Part shown: positions 50,703-60,074 of the stretch, in pieces
How positions within the stretch are numbered: the first letter of the stretch is position 1
How the letters are laid out: each line of letters starts with the position of its first letter
From: Streptomyces sp. Q6
Lineage (GTDB): Bacteria; Actinomycetota; Actinomycetes; Streptomycetales; Streptomycetaceae
Direction: 5' to 3'
Length of the DNA: 64,000 bases
Assembly (NCBI RefSeq): GCF_036967205.1
Contig: NZ_CP146022.1
Location: forward strand, 124,001-188,000
Position numbers and translations under genes: made by a program
The notes under the pieces: model-generated
Told to the model about the DNA's origin: nothing
What the model saw: only the letters and a program-made list of their open reading frames with translations
Database searches by the model: none

Positions 50703-51443
50703 CTATGCGGGCATCAAGGACGAGGGCTTGTACAGAAGCGACAGGGGCTCGGCCATGTCCGGGCGGCTCAGCCGAGTGGCGGTCCGGCCGATGTACCGGG
50801 TCAAGGACCGCGCCAGATGCGGCTGGTCGAAGTAGCCCAGTCGGTGCACGACGTCCTGAGCCGGCGTCCCCTCCTGGATCAGTACCGCCGCCTCACGGGC
50901 GCGGTGGATCTGCCGGATGGCGCCTTGAGTGAGGCCCGTCGCCGCGACAAAGCGGCGCTGGAGGGTGCGCCCGGACACATCGGGGGCGGCGCCGGCGAGC
51001 ACGGCGAGCACGATCGGATCGCGGTCCACGATGCCCTCACGCACCATGCGCCGTACGAACGCCTCCGCATTGTCGTAATCGGGCAGGTGCCAGGCAGAGC
51101 CCTTCAGCCAGACGGAGCGCCGCGTCACATCGGGTATCTCCGCGCTACTGCCCACGAGCCGGCTGATCGGTATGTGCGGCATCGAGGTGCCCAGCGCAAA
51201 GCTGATACCGAAGAACGTGGCGCCCTCGGGGACGTCAGCCGGACACGCGCTGGGTTCCGGACCCAGCACGATCGCCTGAACCCTGCCCTCGTGCTCCCAG
51301 AAGACGAGCTCCCAGTGCGATGCCGCGATCGATGTCATCCGGCTGACCCCATCGCTACGGCTGCGCCAGACCCGCTCGATGTACGGCAGCTCCGAAGGTC
51401 TGCTCTCGATCTCCAGACCCAACCGGATCCCCCCCCCGTTCAC
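50703..51443 (-). CDS. AraC-family regulator
   Basis: This 246-residue protein has an N-terminal sensor-like domain (SHWELVFWEHEGRVQAIVLG, GATFFGISFALGTSMPHIPI) and a C-terminal AraC helix-turn-helix region (GRTLQRRFVAATGLTQGAIR, VVHRLGYFDQPHLARSLTRY). It is upstream of and in the same direction as the DHFR-like reductase (94 bp), which it may control. The start near the GGGGGG run at 51427 is uncertain; an internal ATG at MTSIAAS is an alternative. Confidence 0.82.
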   Translation of the reverse strand: MNGGGIRLGLEIESRPSELPYIERVWRSRSDGVSRMTSIAASHWELVFWEHEGRVQAIVLGPEPSACPADVPEGATFFGISFALGTSMPHIPISRLVGSSAEIPDVTRRSVWLKGSAWHLPDYDNAEAFVRRMVREGIVDRDPIVLAVLAGAAPDVSGRTLQRRFVAATGLTQGAIRQIHRAREAAVLIQEGTPAQDVVHRLGYFDQPHLARSLTRYIGRTATRLSRPDMAEPLSLLYKPSSLMPA

Positions 51444-51538
51444 CGCTGTCTGAGCCGCCAGTGTGCCACGCCGCCATGACAGTCCGGCCGACGCGGACCG
51501 GGGCCCGGACCGGCGCCCTCAGCCAATGGGGAGGCGAG

Positions 51539-51820
51539 TCAGCGGGGTCGTCCGGCAGCGTTCGCCCGATGGTGTTCCAGCGCACCGATGGACAGAGCCG
51601 CCACGCCCATCAGCCCGAACACGATCGAGCTGGACGCGCCGCCGTGGTGCCGCTCCCAGACACGGAATCCGACCAACAGAACAACGACTCCGAACAGCCC
51701 ACTCTGGATCCACCTGATGGTCGCGGCCCGTGAGCCGTGACCATCAACGTCGCCGCCTCTTGTACCCACCGGGCTCCTCTGCTCCTTCAGTGCCCCAACT
51801 GTACTGCCGCTGAGTGCCAT
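51539..51820 (-). CDS. Small two-helix membrane protein
   Basis: This 93-residue protein begins MALSGSTVGALKEQ. Two hydrophobic segments (WIQSGLFGVVVLLVGFRVWE and SIVFGLMGVAALSIGALEHH) are separated by a short HHGGAS turn, so it is a predicted membrane protein. No family is recognised. The start at 51820 has only a distant GGGAGGG. The frame is open further upstream across a transposase remnant. Confidence 0.5.
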   Translation of the reverse strand: MALSGSTVGALKEQRSPVGTRGGDVDGHGSRAATIRWIQSGLFGVVVLLVGFRVWERHHGGASSSIVFGLMGVAALSIGALEHHRANAAGRPR

Positions 51821-51904
51821 TGGGATCGAGAAGCCCTCCCCTTCGCTACGCCTGCGACGACCACCAACGAGTGTGCGCCCGCGACGACCACGGATCGGAA
51901 ACGA

Positions 51905-52063
51905 CAACACAACCGTTCCCACAAGCAGGGCCGCGCCCGCGTCGAGCACACCCTCGCCCGCAGGAAGACCGGGAAGGTCCTCCGCGACTGCCGTCTCAAA
52001 GGTGACGGCGTCCACCACGCCACGCGCGGCGTCGCCCGGCTGCACGATCTCAACCTGTCCTGA
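51905..52063 (+). pseudogene. IS5-superfamily transposase tail
   Basis: The frame gives HNRSHKQGRARVEHTLARRK, TGKVLRDCRLKGDGVHHATR and ARLHDLNLS with a stop. It is clearly related to the end of the transposase at 15422-16189 (HNRSHKQVRARIEHTFARMK and so on). The rest of the gene and the terminal repeats are gone. Confidence 0.85.
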
Positions 52064-52496
52064 TAGGTCGGCCACCGCGCCGTTTCCGCTCCCGAGCGGC
52101 AAGTGTCGATAGCGCGGAAACGCCTCAGCCAGAACTACGGGGAGGCGCTCTGGAGAGAGACGAACTACGGCTCACAGAAGCTGAGTTCACCGCCATTGCG
52201 CTGCTGTCGGAACTGCCGGAGCACCCTCCTACCTGAACGCCGAGCGTCCTGCATCGGCGGCATCGGCGTCGGCGCACGAAGCGTCGGCGCGTTCCACGCC
52301 ATACGGCACCTCGCAATAGGCCGGGTCACACAGCTGTGAGGAGTTGGGCTGTGCCCGGCCACACACCTGCGCGGGGAGGGGACGTGCCCTCGGCCGCCCC
52401 CTGGATCGGCACTTCTGATCAGTGCATTGTCTCGAAGCGCACACGGGCGGGGCGTCTCCCCGCCCCTCCCCCATCGCACTGAGAAAGAGCCGCCCC
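52064..52496. other. Upstream region of the first lipase gene
   Basis: There is no gene. A stretch around 52110-52200 is less GC-rich. Just before the lipase ATG at 52497 lies GAGAAAGAG as a weak ribosome site, and about 100 bp upstream a C-rich leader. Confidence 0.4.
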
Positions 52497-53195
52497 ATGG
52501 GAAGTTTTCTCGCCAGAGCCCGGAGAGTCCGCGCCGTCGTCGTGATGGCCGTCTGCACACTCGCCGCCGCCGTCGCGCTGCCCGCCGCGCCCGCTCAGGC
52601 CGCCGCCCACGACCCCGTGCTGTTCGTGCACGGCGTCTGGACCGACGGACCCACCACGTGGACCGACATGATCGCCGACTTCGAGCGGGAGGGCTGGGAT
52701 CCCGCCTCGCTCCAGATGATGAACTACAACACCGCCCAGAGCCTTGAGGACAGCGCCGCCGAGGTCGTCGACGAGGTCGCCGCGCTGCGTGCCCGAACGG
52801 GCGCGGCGAAGGTGGACATCGTCGCGCACTCCATGGGTGCGCCCATGGTGCGCTGGTACCTGAAGTTCCTCGGCGGTACCCAGTACGTCGACGACTTCGT
52901 CTCGATCGCCGGCGGCAACCACGGCGGGATCGGCACGGAGTTCTGCGCTCCCGTCCAGCCGTCCTGCCAGGACATGCTCATGTACAGCCCGTTCCTGCAA
53001 GCGCTCAACTCCGGGGACGAGACCCCCGGTCCGACGACCTACACCGCCCTCTGGTCCAGCTGCGACGAGTTCCTCAACCCCGACTCGACCGCGCTCCTCG
53101 ACGGTGCCGACAACATCTGGGCCGGCTGCCTCGGCCACGTCACGATGGTGAACTGGCCGCAGAACTTCGTCCGAACCGAGAACGCCGTCGCCTGA
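52497..53195 (+). CDS. Secreted class 2 lipase (EstA-type), copy 1
   Basis: This 232-residue secreted alpha/beta hydrolase has a signal peptide (RAVVVMAVCTLAAAVALPAA to AQAA), DPVLFVHGVWTDGPTTWTDM for the oxyanion hole, the nucleophile elbow VAHSMGA (histidine before serine) and GHVTMVNWPQNFV with a candidate catalytic histidine. It resembles the compact family I.7-like/EstA lipases. Four cysteines suggest disulfides. It is about 85 percent alike to the protein at 59300-59983 by eye. A perfect terminator follows. Confidence 0.9.
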   Translation: MGSFLARARRVRAVVVMAVCTLAAAVALPAAPAQAAAHDPVLFVHGVWTDGPTTWTDMIADFEREGWDPASLQMMNYNTAQSLEDSAAEVVDEVAALRARTGAAKVDIVAHSMGAPMVRWYLKFLGGTQYVDDFVSIAGGNHGGIGTEFCAPVQPSCQDMLMYSPFLQALNSGDETPGPTTYTALWSSCDEFLNPDSTALLDGADNIWAGCLGHVTMVNWPQNFVRTENAVA

Positions 53196-53210
53196 CGGCC
53201 GCTGATGTCC

Positions 53211-53244
53211 GAGGCCCCGGTCACCGGTCGGTGACCGGGGCCTC
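53211..53244. terminator. Terminator after the first lipase
   Basis: GAGGCCCCGGTCACC, a 4-base loop, and the exact complement form a 15-bp stem starting 15 bases after the lipase stop. Confidence 0.85.
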
Positions 53245-53844
53245 AGGCGTTGCCTCCACGGCGTACTGGTAGCCGAAGCCGCGCAGGCCGATGGCGCCCT
53301 CCGGATCGAAGGTTCCCGTCGCCCCCGGCTGCCGCCGGCTCCGTGTCGATAGCGGAGAGGGGCGGCCGTTCGTGTCTTCGCGGAGCCATCCACGTGTGCA
53401 CGGCCCTGTGCCGGCTCAGGGCCGACTTCCGCCGCGGCCGAGCCGCCGCCTCTGCTCCGTCGGCCTCCGGTCTCGCGCTCCGTGCCACTCCCCCGGACGG
53501 TCCGCCGCGCCCGCCCGGTCGCCTTGTCGTGTGCCCCCACAACGGAAGCCCGGCGGATTCCTGTGCGGGCGCACACGTTCATGGCCGGCGCCCACATACC
53601 CGCTGGTCACCCGTGGACTACGGGCAACGGCGATCTCCATAATCCAGCCACCGACCGGCTCCCAGCCGGTGGCCCACCCGACGGCGTCCGGCCGACATGT
53701 CCCTGACGTCGTACGGAACCGGTACGGCTTCCATGCCTCCCCCTCGCCCTCCCTCACCGCGTCACCGCGGCGCGCCGGTCCACCGCCGGAAACGCCCTTG
53801 CCTCCCCGATCCGGGGTCCTGCCCCTCGTCGAAAGCGTGCGCTC
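53245..53844. other. 600-bp stretch upstream of the liv operon
   Basis: No gene is supported. On the minus strand near 53222-53310 a protein-like end (TFDPEGAIGLRGFGYQYAVE) is readable but breaks into frame-less sequence upstream, so it may be a gene remnant. The promoter of livF probably lies in the right third; no clear motif stands out. Confidence 0.4.
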
Positions 53845-54732
53845 ATGAACGCCTCACCACCGCCCATCCCTCCCCCGGCCGCGCTGGAGGTCGACGACCT
53901 CACCGTGGTGTACGGGGGCTCCGTACTCGCTCTGGACGGCGTCTCCCTGCGCGTCCCCGACGGCGCCGTCGTCGCCCTGCTGGGGGCCAACGGCGCGGGC
54001 AAGTCGACGCTGCTGCGGGCGATATCCGGCACGCTGTCGCTCCACGGCGGCTCCGTCCGACGCGGCACGGTCGCCTTCGACGGCGTGCCGTCGACCGGCC
54101 GGTCGGCGGCCGACGTCGTCGCCGCGGGCATCGTCCACGTACCCGAGGGGCGGCGCGTCTTCACCGCGCTGTCGGTGGAGGAGAACCTGCGCGCCGGGCA
54201 GTTGGGACCGGGCCGGCACGGCCGGGGCGCGTACCGCGAGTCCCTGGAGCAGGTCCACTCCCTCTTCCCCGTCCTGGCCGAGCGCAGACGGCAAGCGGCC
54301 GGGCTGCTCTCCGGCGGCGAGCAGCAGATGCTGGCGCTCGGCCGGGCCCTGATGTCGCGTCCCCGGATGCTGCTCCTGGACGAGCCGTCGCTCGGGCTCG
54401 CCCCGCAGATGGTCGAGCAGATCGCGGGCATCGTGCGGCGGATCCACGAGCAGGGCGTGGGTGTCCTGCTCGTGGAGCAGAACGCCGCGCTCGCGCTCCA
54501 ACTCGCCGACGAGGCGTACGTCCTGGAGGTCGGCCGGGTCGGACTGTCCGGCACGTCCGAGGAGCTGTCCCGCTCGGACGAGGTCCGGCGGCTCTACCTA
54601 GGTGAGCGCCGGGACCAGGACAGCGACGGACGCGGTAGCAGAGACAGCGACGGGGAGGGTGGCGGCGGACCGGAGGCGGCGGCAGGGCTGGTCACCGCGG
54701 GGCCCCGGACGCTGAGCAGGTGGGTCGGATGA
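53845..54732 (+). CDS. livF: Branched-chain amino acid ABC transporter ATPase (LivF type)
   Basis: This 295-residue ATPase has Walker A GANGAGKST, the signature LLSGGEQQMLALGRAL, Walker B MLLLDEPSLGLAP and the H-loop region LLVEQNAALA. The last 60 or so residues are a Gly/Asp-rich tail not found in most LivF proteins. LivF proteins in other operons usually come after LivG; here it is first. The stop overlaps the next start (ATGA). Confidence 0.9.
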   Translation: MNASPPPIPPPAALEVDDLTVVYGGSVLALDGVSLRVPDGAVVALLGANGAGKSTLLRAISGTLSLHGGSVRRGTVAFDGVPSTGRSAADVVAAGIVHVPEGRRVFTALSVEENLRAGQLGPGRHGRGAYRESLEQVHSLFPVLAERRRQAAGLLSGGEQQMLALGRALMSRPRMLLLDEPSLGLAPQMVEQIAGIVRRIHEQGVGVLLVEQNAALALQLADEAYVLEVGRVGLSGTSEELSRSDEVRRLYLGERRDQDSDGRGSRDSDGEGGGGPEAAAGLVTAGPRTLSRWVG

Positions 54733-55625
54733 GCCGCCTCTCTTCCCTCCCCTTCCGGCTCCCGTCCCGCTCCGCCGGGCGCGCGCCGGTCACCAGGCCG
54801 ACGACGCCGGACGTTCCCGCCCTGATCGTCGAAGACGTCACCGTACGGTTCGCCGGTCTCACCGCGCTCGACGGCGTCGGCTTCACCGTCGCGCCCGGCT
54901 CCGTCCACGCCCTCATCGGCCCCAACGGCGCGGGCAAGTCCACCACGTTCAACGTGCTGTCCGGCATCTACGGGGTGAGCGAGGGCAGCGTGCGGTTCGG
55001 TGAGGCCGAGCTGACCGCGCTCGCGCCGCACCGCATCGCCGCCCTCGGCGTGGCACGGACCTTCCAGAACATCGTTCTCACCGCAGGCACGGTCACCGAC
55101 AACCTGATGCTGAGCCGGCACACCCTCACCCGGGCGGGCTTCGCCGCGACGGCCCTGCGTCTGCCCGGCGCCGTCCGCGAGCAGCGACGGCACCTCGAAC
55201 GGGTGCGGGAGATCGGGACGTTCGTAGGACTCGGCGCCTCCCTCGACACACCGGTCGCCCTGCTCTCGTACGGCGATCGCAAGCGCGTCGAACTGGCACG
55301 CGCCCTGTGCATGGAGCCGAGGCTTCTGCTGCTCGACGAGCCGGTGGCGGGGATGAACACCGCCGAGCGCGTCGGCATGGCACGGACCATCACCGACATC
55401 AGGGACGCCCTCGGCATCTCGATCCTGATCGTCGAGCACGACATGGGGATGGTCATGCGGCTCGCCGACGAGGTGACCGTGCTGGATTTCGGGCGCCGGA
55501 TAGGCGGCGGCGCCCCGGAGCGGGTGCAACGCGACCCGGCCGTCGTGCGGGCCTATCTCGGCACCGCCGGTGACAGCGCCGACGACGGAACAGCCGCCGA
55601 ACCGGCCTCGGAGGAGACCCCGTGA
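54729..55625 (+). CDS. livG: Branched-chain amino acid ABC transporter ATPase (LivG type)
   Basis: This 298-residue ATPase has Walker A GPNGAGKST, ALLSYGDRKRVELARALCME as signature, Walker B LLLLDEPVAGMNTAE and the LivG-type end DFGRRIGGGAPERVQRDPAV. It drives uptake of a branched-chain-type substrate together with LivF. The start ATG at 54729 overlaps the livF stop. A longer frame from 54720 is less likely. Confidence 0.9.
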   Translation: MSRLSSLPFRLPSRSAGRAPVTRPTTPDVPALIVEDVTVRFAGLTALDGVGFTVAPGSVHALIGPNGAGKSTTFNVLSGIYGVSEGSVRFGEAELTALAPHRIAALGVARTFQNIVLTAGTVTDNLMLSRHTLTRAGFAATALRLPGAVREQRRHLERVREIGTFVGLGASLDTPVALLSYGDRKRVELARALCMEPRLLLLDEPVAGMNTAERVGMARTITDIRDALGISILIVEHDMGMVMRLADEVTVLDFGRRIGGGAPERVQRDPAVVRAYLGTAGDSADDGTAAEPASEETP

Positions 55626-56509
55626 ACACCCTGCTGCAGACCGGCTTCGACGGACTGGCCCTGGGGTCCGTGTACGCGCTGATCGCCCTCGGCTTCAACC
55701 TCGTGCACAAGGCCTCGCACGTTGTGAACTTCGCCCACGGCTCCCTGCTGTTGCTCGGGGGCTATCTGGTGACGGTGCTGCACGCGTCCCTCGGGTTCGT
55801 CGCCGCGGTGGCCGTCGCCGCGGCCGGCACCGGAGCGGCCGCGATGCTGGAGGCGCTGCTCCTGCGTCGGATGCGCCGGTCGGGGCCGGCCGTGCCGACG
55901 ATCCTCACCATCGGCGTGGACATCCTGCTGCTGACCGAACTCGCCCGACGCATCGGCGGCGACGTCCTGCGCTCCGGCGATCCCTGGGGCGCGGCGGTGG
56001 TCTCCTTCGGCGGCATCACCGTGCCTCAGAGCCGGATCGCCTGCCTCGTGGTGGCCCTCCTGCTGGTCGGCGTCTTCGTCGCCGCCTTCCGCTGGTCCCG
56101 CTGGGGTCTCGCGATGCGTGCGATGTCCCTCGACGAGGAGGCGGCGGCGCTGATGGGCGTACGTGGGGGCCGGCTCCGGCTGAGCGCGTGGGCCCTGGCG
56201 GGGCTGATGGCCACGGTCGCCGCCGTGTTCCTGACCGCCTTCCCCACCCCCGGCCTCGACCGGACCACGGGCCACATCGCGCTCGCCGCGTTCCCGGCCG
56301 CCGTCCTCGGCGGGCTCGGGTCCGTCGGCGGCGCGCTGCTCGGCAGCCTGGTCGTGGGCATGGCCGAGGCCGCGGCGGTCGGCTACCAGCAGCACCTCGA
56401 CCTGCTGGGCGGCGGCCTCGGCGACATCGTCCCGTACCTGGTGATGGTCCTGGTCCTGATGGCCAGACCGCAGGGCCTGCTCGGATCCAAGGAGCGCACA
56501 CGTGTCTGA
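55622..56509 (+). CDS. livH: ABC transporter permease (LivH type)
   Basis: This 295-residue membrane protein has about eight hydrophobic segments and the LivH landmarks LQTGFDGLALGSVYALIALG, NLVHKASHVVNFAHGSLLLL and AALMGVRGGRLRLSAWALAG. GTG at 55622 overlaps the livG stop. Confidence 0.92.
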   Translation: MNTLLQTGFDGLALGSVYALIALGFNLVHKASHVVNFAHGSLLLLGGYLVTVLHASLGFVAAVAVAAAGTGAAAMLEALLLRRMRRSGPAVPTILTIGVDILLLTELARRIGGDVLRSGDPWGAAVVSFGGITVPQSRIACLVVALLLVGVFVAAFRWSRWGLAMRAMSLDEEAAALMGVRGGRLRLSAWALAGLMATVAAVFLTAFPTPGLDRTTGHIALAAFPAAVLGGLGSVGGALLGSLVVGMAEAAAVGYQQHLDLLGGGLGDIVPYLVMVLVLMARPQGLLGSKERTRV

Positions 56510-57722
56510 CCCACAGTCCTCCACTCCCGCCCTCGCCTCCCTGTCCGCGGAGCGGCCCGCGGGCGTCCTGGCCCGCCTGCGGTCCGCCCCCGGCAGACCC
56601 GTGGCGGCCGTGGGGCTGGTCCTGCTGCTGGTCCCGCCGTTCTACCTCGACGCGTTCTGGCTGCAGACCGGTCTGTTCGCGATGGCGGCGGTGATCGCGG
56701 CGCTGGGCCTGAGCCTGCTGTCCGGTACGGCGGGCCAACTCTCCCTCGGCCACGCCTTCTTCCTGGCGGTGGGCGCGTACGGATACACGTGGTGCGCGGA
56801 CGCCCCGCACACCGGCGACGGCCACGACCTCACCGGTCTGTCCCTGCCACCGTCACTCGCCTTCCTGGCCGCGGTCCTGCTCGCGGGGGCCGCGGGGGCG
56901 GTCTTCAGCCCCCTCTCGGGAAGGCTGCGCAGCATGTACTTGGGCGTGGCGACGCTGGCCCTGGTCTTCGTCGGACAGCACGTGCTGGTGAACGCCACCC
57001 CGGTCACCGGTGGCTTCAACGGACGTTCGGTGCCGCCGATGGAGTTCTTCGGACTCTCGCTGGCGGACACCGCCGACGGCTTCAGCGTGTTCGGCGTCCC
57101 GTTCGGCGGACTGGAACGGCTCTGGTACTTCGGTCTGGTGCTGGTGGTCGCCGCCTACCTGGCGGCGCGGAACCTGCTGCTCGGCCGGCCCGGCCGGGCG
57201 ATGGGCGCGCTGCGTGACAGCGAGGTCGCCGCGGCCGTGATGGGTGTGCCGGCCAGCCGCTTCCGCGCCGCGGCGTTCACCGTCTCCTCCATGTACGCCG
57301 GTGCGGGCGGGGCCCTGCTGGCCCTGGCGTACCAGCGCATCGTGCCGGACACCTTCGGACTCTCCCTCTCCATGGACTTCCTGGCGATGCTCGTGATCGG
57401 TGGTCTCGGCTCGGTCGCCGGTGCGGCCGCGGGCGCGGTGTTCGTCACCGTGCTGCCGCAGTTGCTCACCCATTACGCGGACGCCCTGCCGCTCGTGGTC
57501 GCGCCGGGGTCCACGGAGCCGGGTCTGGGATCGGTGGACGCGGCCCGCTACCTGTACGGCGCCGCCCTCGTCCTCACCTTGCTGTTCTTCCCCGGCGGGC
57601 TGGCCTCCCTGTCCCGCCCCTCCCTGCCGAGGGCCCTCCGGAGTCTCCGGGCGAGCGTCCTCCCCCAGTCCCCCGCCGCGAAGACCGCCGGCGGGACCAC
57701 CCTCAAGGAGCCCACCTCATGA
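56502..57722 (+). CDS. livM: ABC transporter permease (LivM type)
   Basis: This 406-residue membrane protein with about ten hydrophobic segments has LSLLSGTAGQLSLGHAFFLA, LGRPGRAMGALRDSEVAAAV and FLAMLVIGGLGSVAGAAAGA. It forms the channel with LivH. It overlaps livH by 8 bp and the binding-protein gene by 4 bp. Confidence 0.92.
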   Translation: MSDPQSSTPALASLSAERPAGVLARLRSAPGRPVAAVGLVLLLVPPFYLDAFWLQTGLFAMAAVIAALGLSLLSGTAGQLSLGHAFFLAVGAYGYTWCADAPHTGDGHDLTGLSLPPSLAFLAAVLLAGAAGAVFSPLSGRLRSMYLGVATLALVFVGQHVLVNATPVTGGFNGRSVPPMEFFGLSLADTADGFSVFGVPFGGLERLWYFGLVLVVAAYLAARNLLLGRPGRAMGALRDSEVAAAVMGVPASRFRAAAFTVSSMYAGAGGALLALAYQRIVPDTFGLSLSMDFLAMLVIGGLGSVAGAAAGAVFVTVLPQLLTHYADALPLVVAPGSTEPGLGSVDAARYLYGAALVLTLLFFPGGLASLSRPSLPRALRSLRASVLPQSPAAKTAGGTTLKEPTS

Positions 57723-58975
57723 ACCGCACGCACCTCGGAACCGCCGCCGTAGCCGTCTCGCTCGTCCTGACACTGGCCGGTTGCAGCGGCAAGACCGGCT
57801 CCTCCGCGGACGGCACGAACGCCGGTGGCGTCAAGACGGGACCCGGCGTGACCGCCGACGCCATCAGAGTCGGCATCATCACCGACCTCACGGGCCCGGC
57901 GGCGCCCCTCGGCAAGCCCTCCCTCCAGGCGACGCAGCTCTACGTCGACCAGGTCAACGCGGCGGGCGGGGTGTGCGGCCGCAAGCTGAAGCTCGTCGTC
58001 CGCGACCACGGTTTCGACGTGCAGAAGGCGGTCGCCGCCTACGCCGAGGTCCAGCCGCAGGTCGCGGCGCTGGGCTCGCTGCTGGGCTCCGCCCAGACGG
58101 CGGCGCTGCTCGACTCCATCGAGCGCGACGGCCTCGTGACCATGGTCGGCGGCAACGCGGCCTCCAGCCTCGGGCACCAGCACATCCAGGTGATGAGCAC
58201 GACCTACGACCTCGACATGATCAACGGCGTCGACTGGCTGGTGCGGACGCAGGGGCTCAAGTCCGGTGACGAGATCGGCCTGGTGCACCAGCCGGGCGAG
58301 TACGGCGAGAACGCGGCCGAGGGCGTGCGGTTCGCGGCGAAGAAGGCCGGCCTCGACCTCGTCGTACGGACCGTCAAGCCCACCGAGACCGACATGACCG
58401 CGCAGGTGACCGCGCTCGGCGCCGCGAAGGTCAAGGCGATCGTCTTCGCCGGCACCCCCGGCCAGACCGCCTCGCTGGTCGGTGTGGCCGCCGCGACCGG
58501 GCTGAAGGTGCCGGTCCTGGCGCACGCCGCCGCCTACGTACCCCAGTTGCTCGCCACCCCGGCGAAGCCCGCCCTGGAGAAGATGCTCTACGTCACGGGC
58601 GGCGTGCCCGCGCTCAGCAGTGACCTGCCCGGGGTGAAGAAGCTCGTCAAGGACTACCGGGCGAAGTACCCGAAGGAGGAGCTGAACGTCGGCGTCCAGG
58701 TCGGCACGACCAACGGCGCGGTGCTCGTCGAGGCGCTCAAGGCCGCCTGCGAGGCCAAGGACCTCAGCCGGGCGGGCATCACGGCCGGTCTGCGCACCCT
58801 CAAGCGCTTCGACAAGGGCATGGGCAGCGTGCTGGACTTCTCCGACCCGGCGAAGTCGCCCAGCCGCAAGAGCTACGTCCTGCGGCCCGCGGCAGGCGTG
58901 CCGGGCGGTCTGAAGACCGTCCAGGACGCCACCGAGGTCCCGGCCGTCGCCGAGTACCTGGCCGCGCGCGACTGA
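57719..58975 (+). CDS. Substrate-binding lipoprotein of the liv-type transporter
   Basis: This 418-residue protein has a lipobox LTLAGCSG at residues about 17-24. The mature part is a type I periplasmic-binding fold (IRVGIITDLTGPAAPLGKPS, ADQ-like YVDQVNAAGGVCGRKLKLVV, GLVTMVGGNAASSLGHQHIQ). It delivers the substrate to LivHM; the substrate may be a branched-chain amino acid or an aromatic acid or amide. It is last in the operon and followed by a terminator. Confidence 0.9.
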   Translation: MNRTHLGTAAVAVSLVLTLAGCSGKTGSSADGTNAGGVKTGPGVTADAIRVGIITDLTGPAAPLGKPSLQATQLYVDQVNAAGGVCGRKLKLVVRDHGFDVQKAVAAYAEVQPQVAALGSLLGSAQTAALLDSIERDGLVTMVGGNAASSLGHQHIQVMSTTYDLDMINGVDWLVRTQGLKSGDEIGLVHQPGEYGENAAEGVRFAAKKAGLDLVVRTVKPTETDMTAQVTALGAAKVKAIVFAGTPGQTASLVGVAAATGLKVPVLAHAAAYVPQLLATPAKPALEKMLYVTGGVPALSSDLPGVKKLVKDYRAKYPKEELNVGVQVGTTNGAVLVEALKAACEAKDLSRAGITAGLRTLKRFDKGMGSVLDFSDPAKSPSRKSYVLRPAAGVPGGLKTVQDATEVPAVAEYLAARD

Positions 58976-59016
58976 TCCGGAACTCTCCCCGCTCTCAGAC
59001 ACGCGCACCGAGGCCG

Positions 59017-59051
59017 ACGGCCCCGCACGGCTCGACGCCGCGCGGGGCCGT
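59017..59051. terminator. Terminator after the liv operon
   Basis: ACGGCCCCGC, a 15-base loop and GCGGGGCCGT form a 10-bp stem about 40 bases past the binding-protein stop, followed by TTCTCGT. Confidence 0.7.
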
Positions 59052-59299
59052 TCTCGTGTCGTCAAGGGGCGGGGCGACAGTGCGGTCGGCGGCGGGGGTG
59101 TGCCCGCGAACACGCTTCGTCCGGACCGCCGCCGACCGGTGTCCGAGCCCTGGTGGGAGCGGCTCCGGCGCTCCTAGCCTCCAGCCACGGCACCGCGCCC
59201 CGACCCGACGGACGGGGATCCCGGCGTGCCGCGCACCGGGCAGTGGCCCGCTCACCGCCCTGTGCCCCTCCCCCTTCCTCACCTGAGGAGAGCCGCCCC

Positions 59300-59983
59300 A
59301 TGCGAAGAATCCTCACCTCGGTCACAGCAGCCGTCCTGACGGTCGTCTGCACCCTGGCCGCCCTGTTCCTGCCGGCCGCGCCCGCGCAGGCCGCCGCCCA
59401 CGACCCCGTGCTGTTCGTCCACGGTATCTACCTCGACGGGCCTCTCACCTGGACCGACATGATCGCCGACTTCGAGCGGGAGGGCTGGGACCCCGGCTCG
59501 CTGCAGATGATGAACTACAACACCTGGCAGAGCCTGGAGGAGAGCGCGGCCGAGGTCGTCGACGAGGTCGCCGTGCTGCGGGCGAGGACCGGCGCGGCCA
59601 AGGTCGACATCGTCACCCACTCCATGGGTGCGCCGGTGGTCCGCTGGTACCTGAAGTTCCTCGGGGGCACGCAGTACGTCGACGACTTCGTCTCGATCGC
59701 CGGCGCCAACCACGGTGGCCTGGGGGTGGAGGGCTGCGCCATCCAGCCGGCGTGCCAGGACCTCGCCGTGTACAGCCCGTTCATGCGGGCCCTGAACTCC
59801 GGTGACGAGACGCCGGGGCCGACGACGTACACCGCCGTGTGGTCCAGCTGCGACGAGCTCATCAACCCGGACGTGAGCGCGATGCTGGACGGCGCGCGCA
59901 CCATCTGGGCGGGCTGCGTCGGCCACGTGGCGATGGCTTCATGGCCGCCCAACTTCGACCGGGCCCAGAACGCGGTCGCGTGA
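59300..59983 (+). CDS. Secreted class 2 lipase (EstA-type), copy 2
   Basis: This 227-residue secreted hydrolase is closely related to the protein at 52497-53195. It has the same signal-to-mature junction (AAPAQAAAHDPVLFVHG), the nucleophile elbow VTHSMGA, DETPGPTTYTAVWSSCDE, and the C-terminal VGHVAMASWPPNFDRAQNAV, with the histidine and cysteines conserved. The signal peptides differ more than the mature parts. GAGGAG lies well before ATG at 59300. The two genes flank the liv operon, which suggests a local duplication. Confidence 0.9.
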   Translation: MRRILTSVTAAVLTVVCTLAALFLPAAPAQAAAHDPVLFVHGIYLDGPLTWTDMIADFEREGWDPGSLQMMNYNTWQSLEESAAEVVDEVAVLRARTGAAKVDIVTHSMGAPVVRWYLKFLGGTQYVDDFVSIAGANHGGLGVEGCAIQPACQDLAVYSPFMRALNSGDETPGPTTYTAVWSSCDELINPDVSAMLDGARTIWAGCVGHVAMASWPPNFDRAQNAVA

Positions 59984-59988
59984 CCCCT

Positions 59989-60019
59989 GGTGCCCGGCGC
60001 CCCCACGGCGCCGGGCACC
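59989..60019. terminator. Terminator after the second lipase
   Basis: GGTGCCCGGCGCC, a 5-base loop and its exact complement form a 13-bp stem 6 bases after the lipase stop. It lies between convergent genes and could serve the PucR gene as well. Confidence 0.85.
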
Positions 60020-60074
60020 CTCACGGTGACGGTGCCCGGCATGCTCACCGGCGCGGTGGCGCCCCGCTGCCTCG

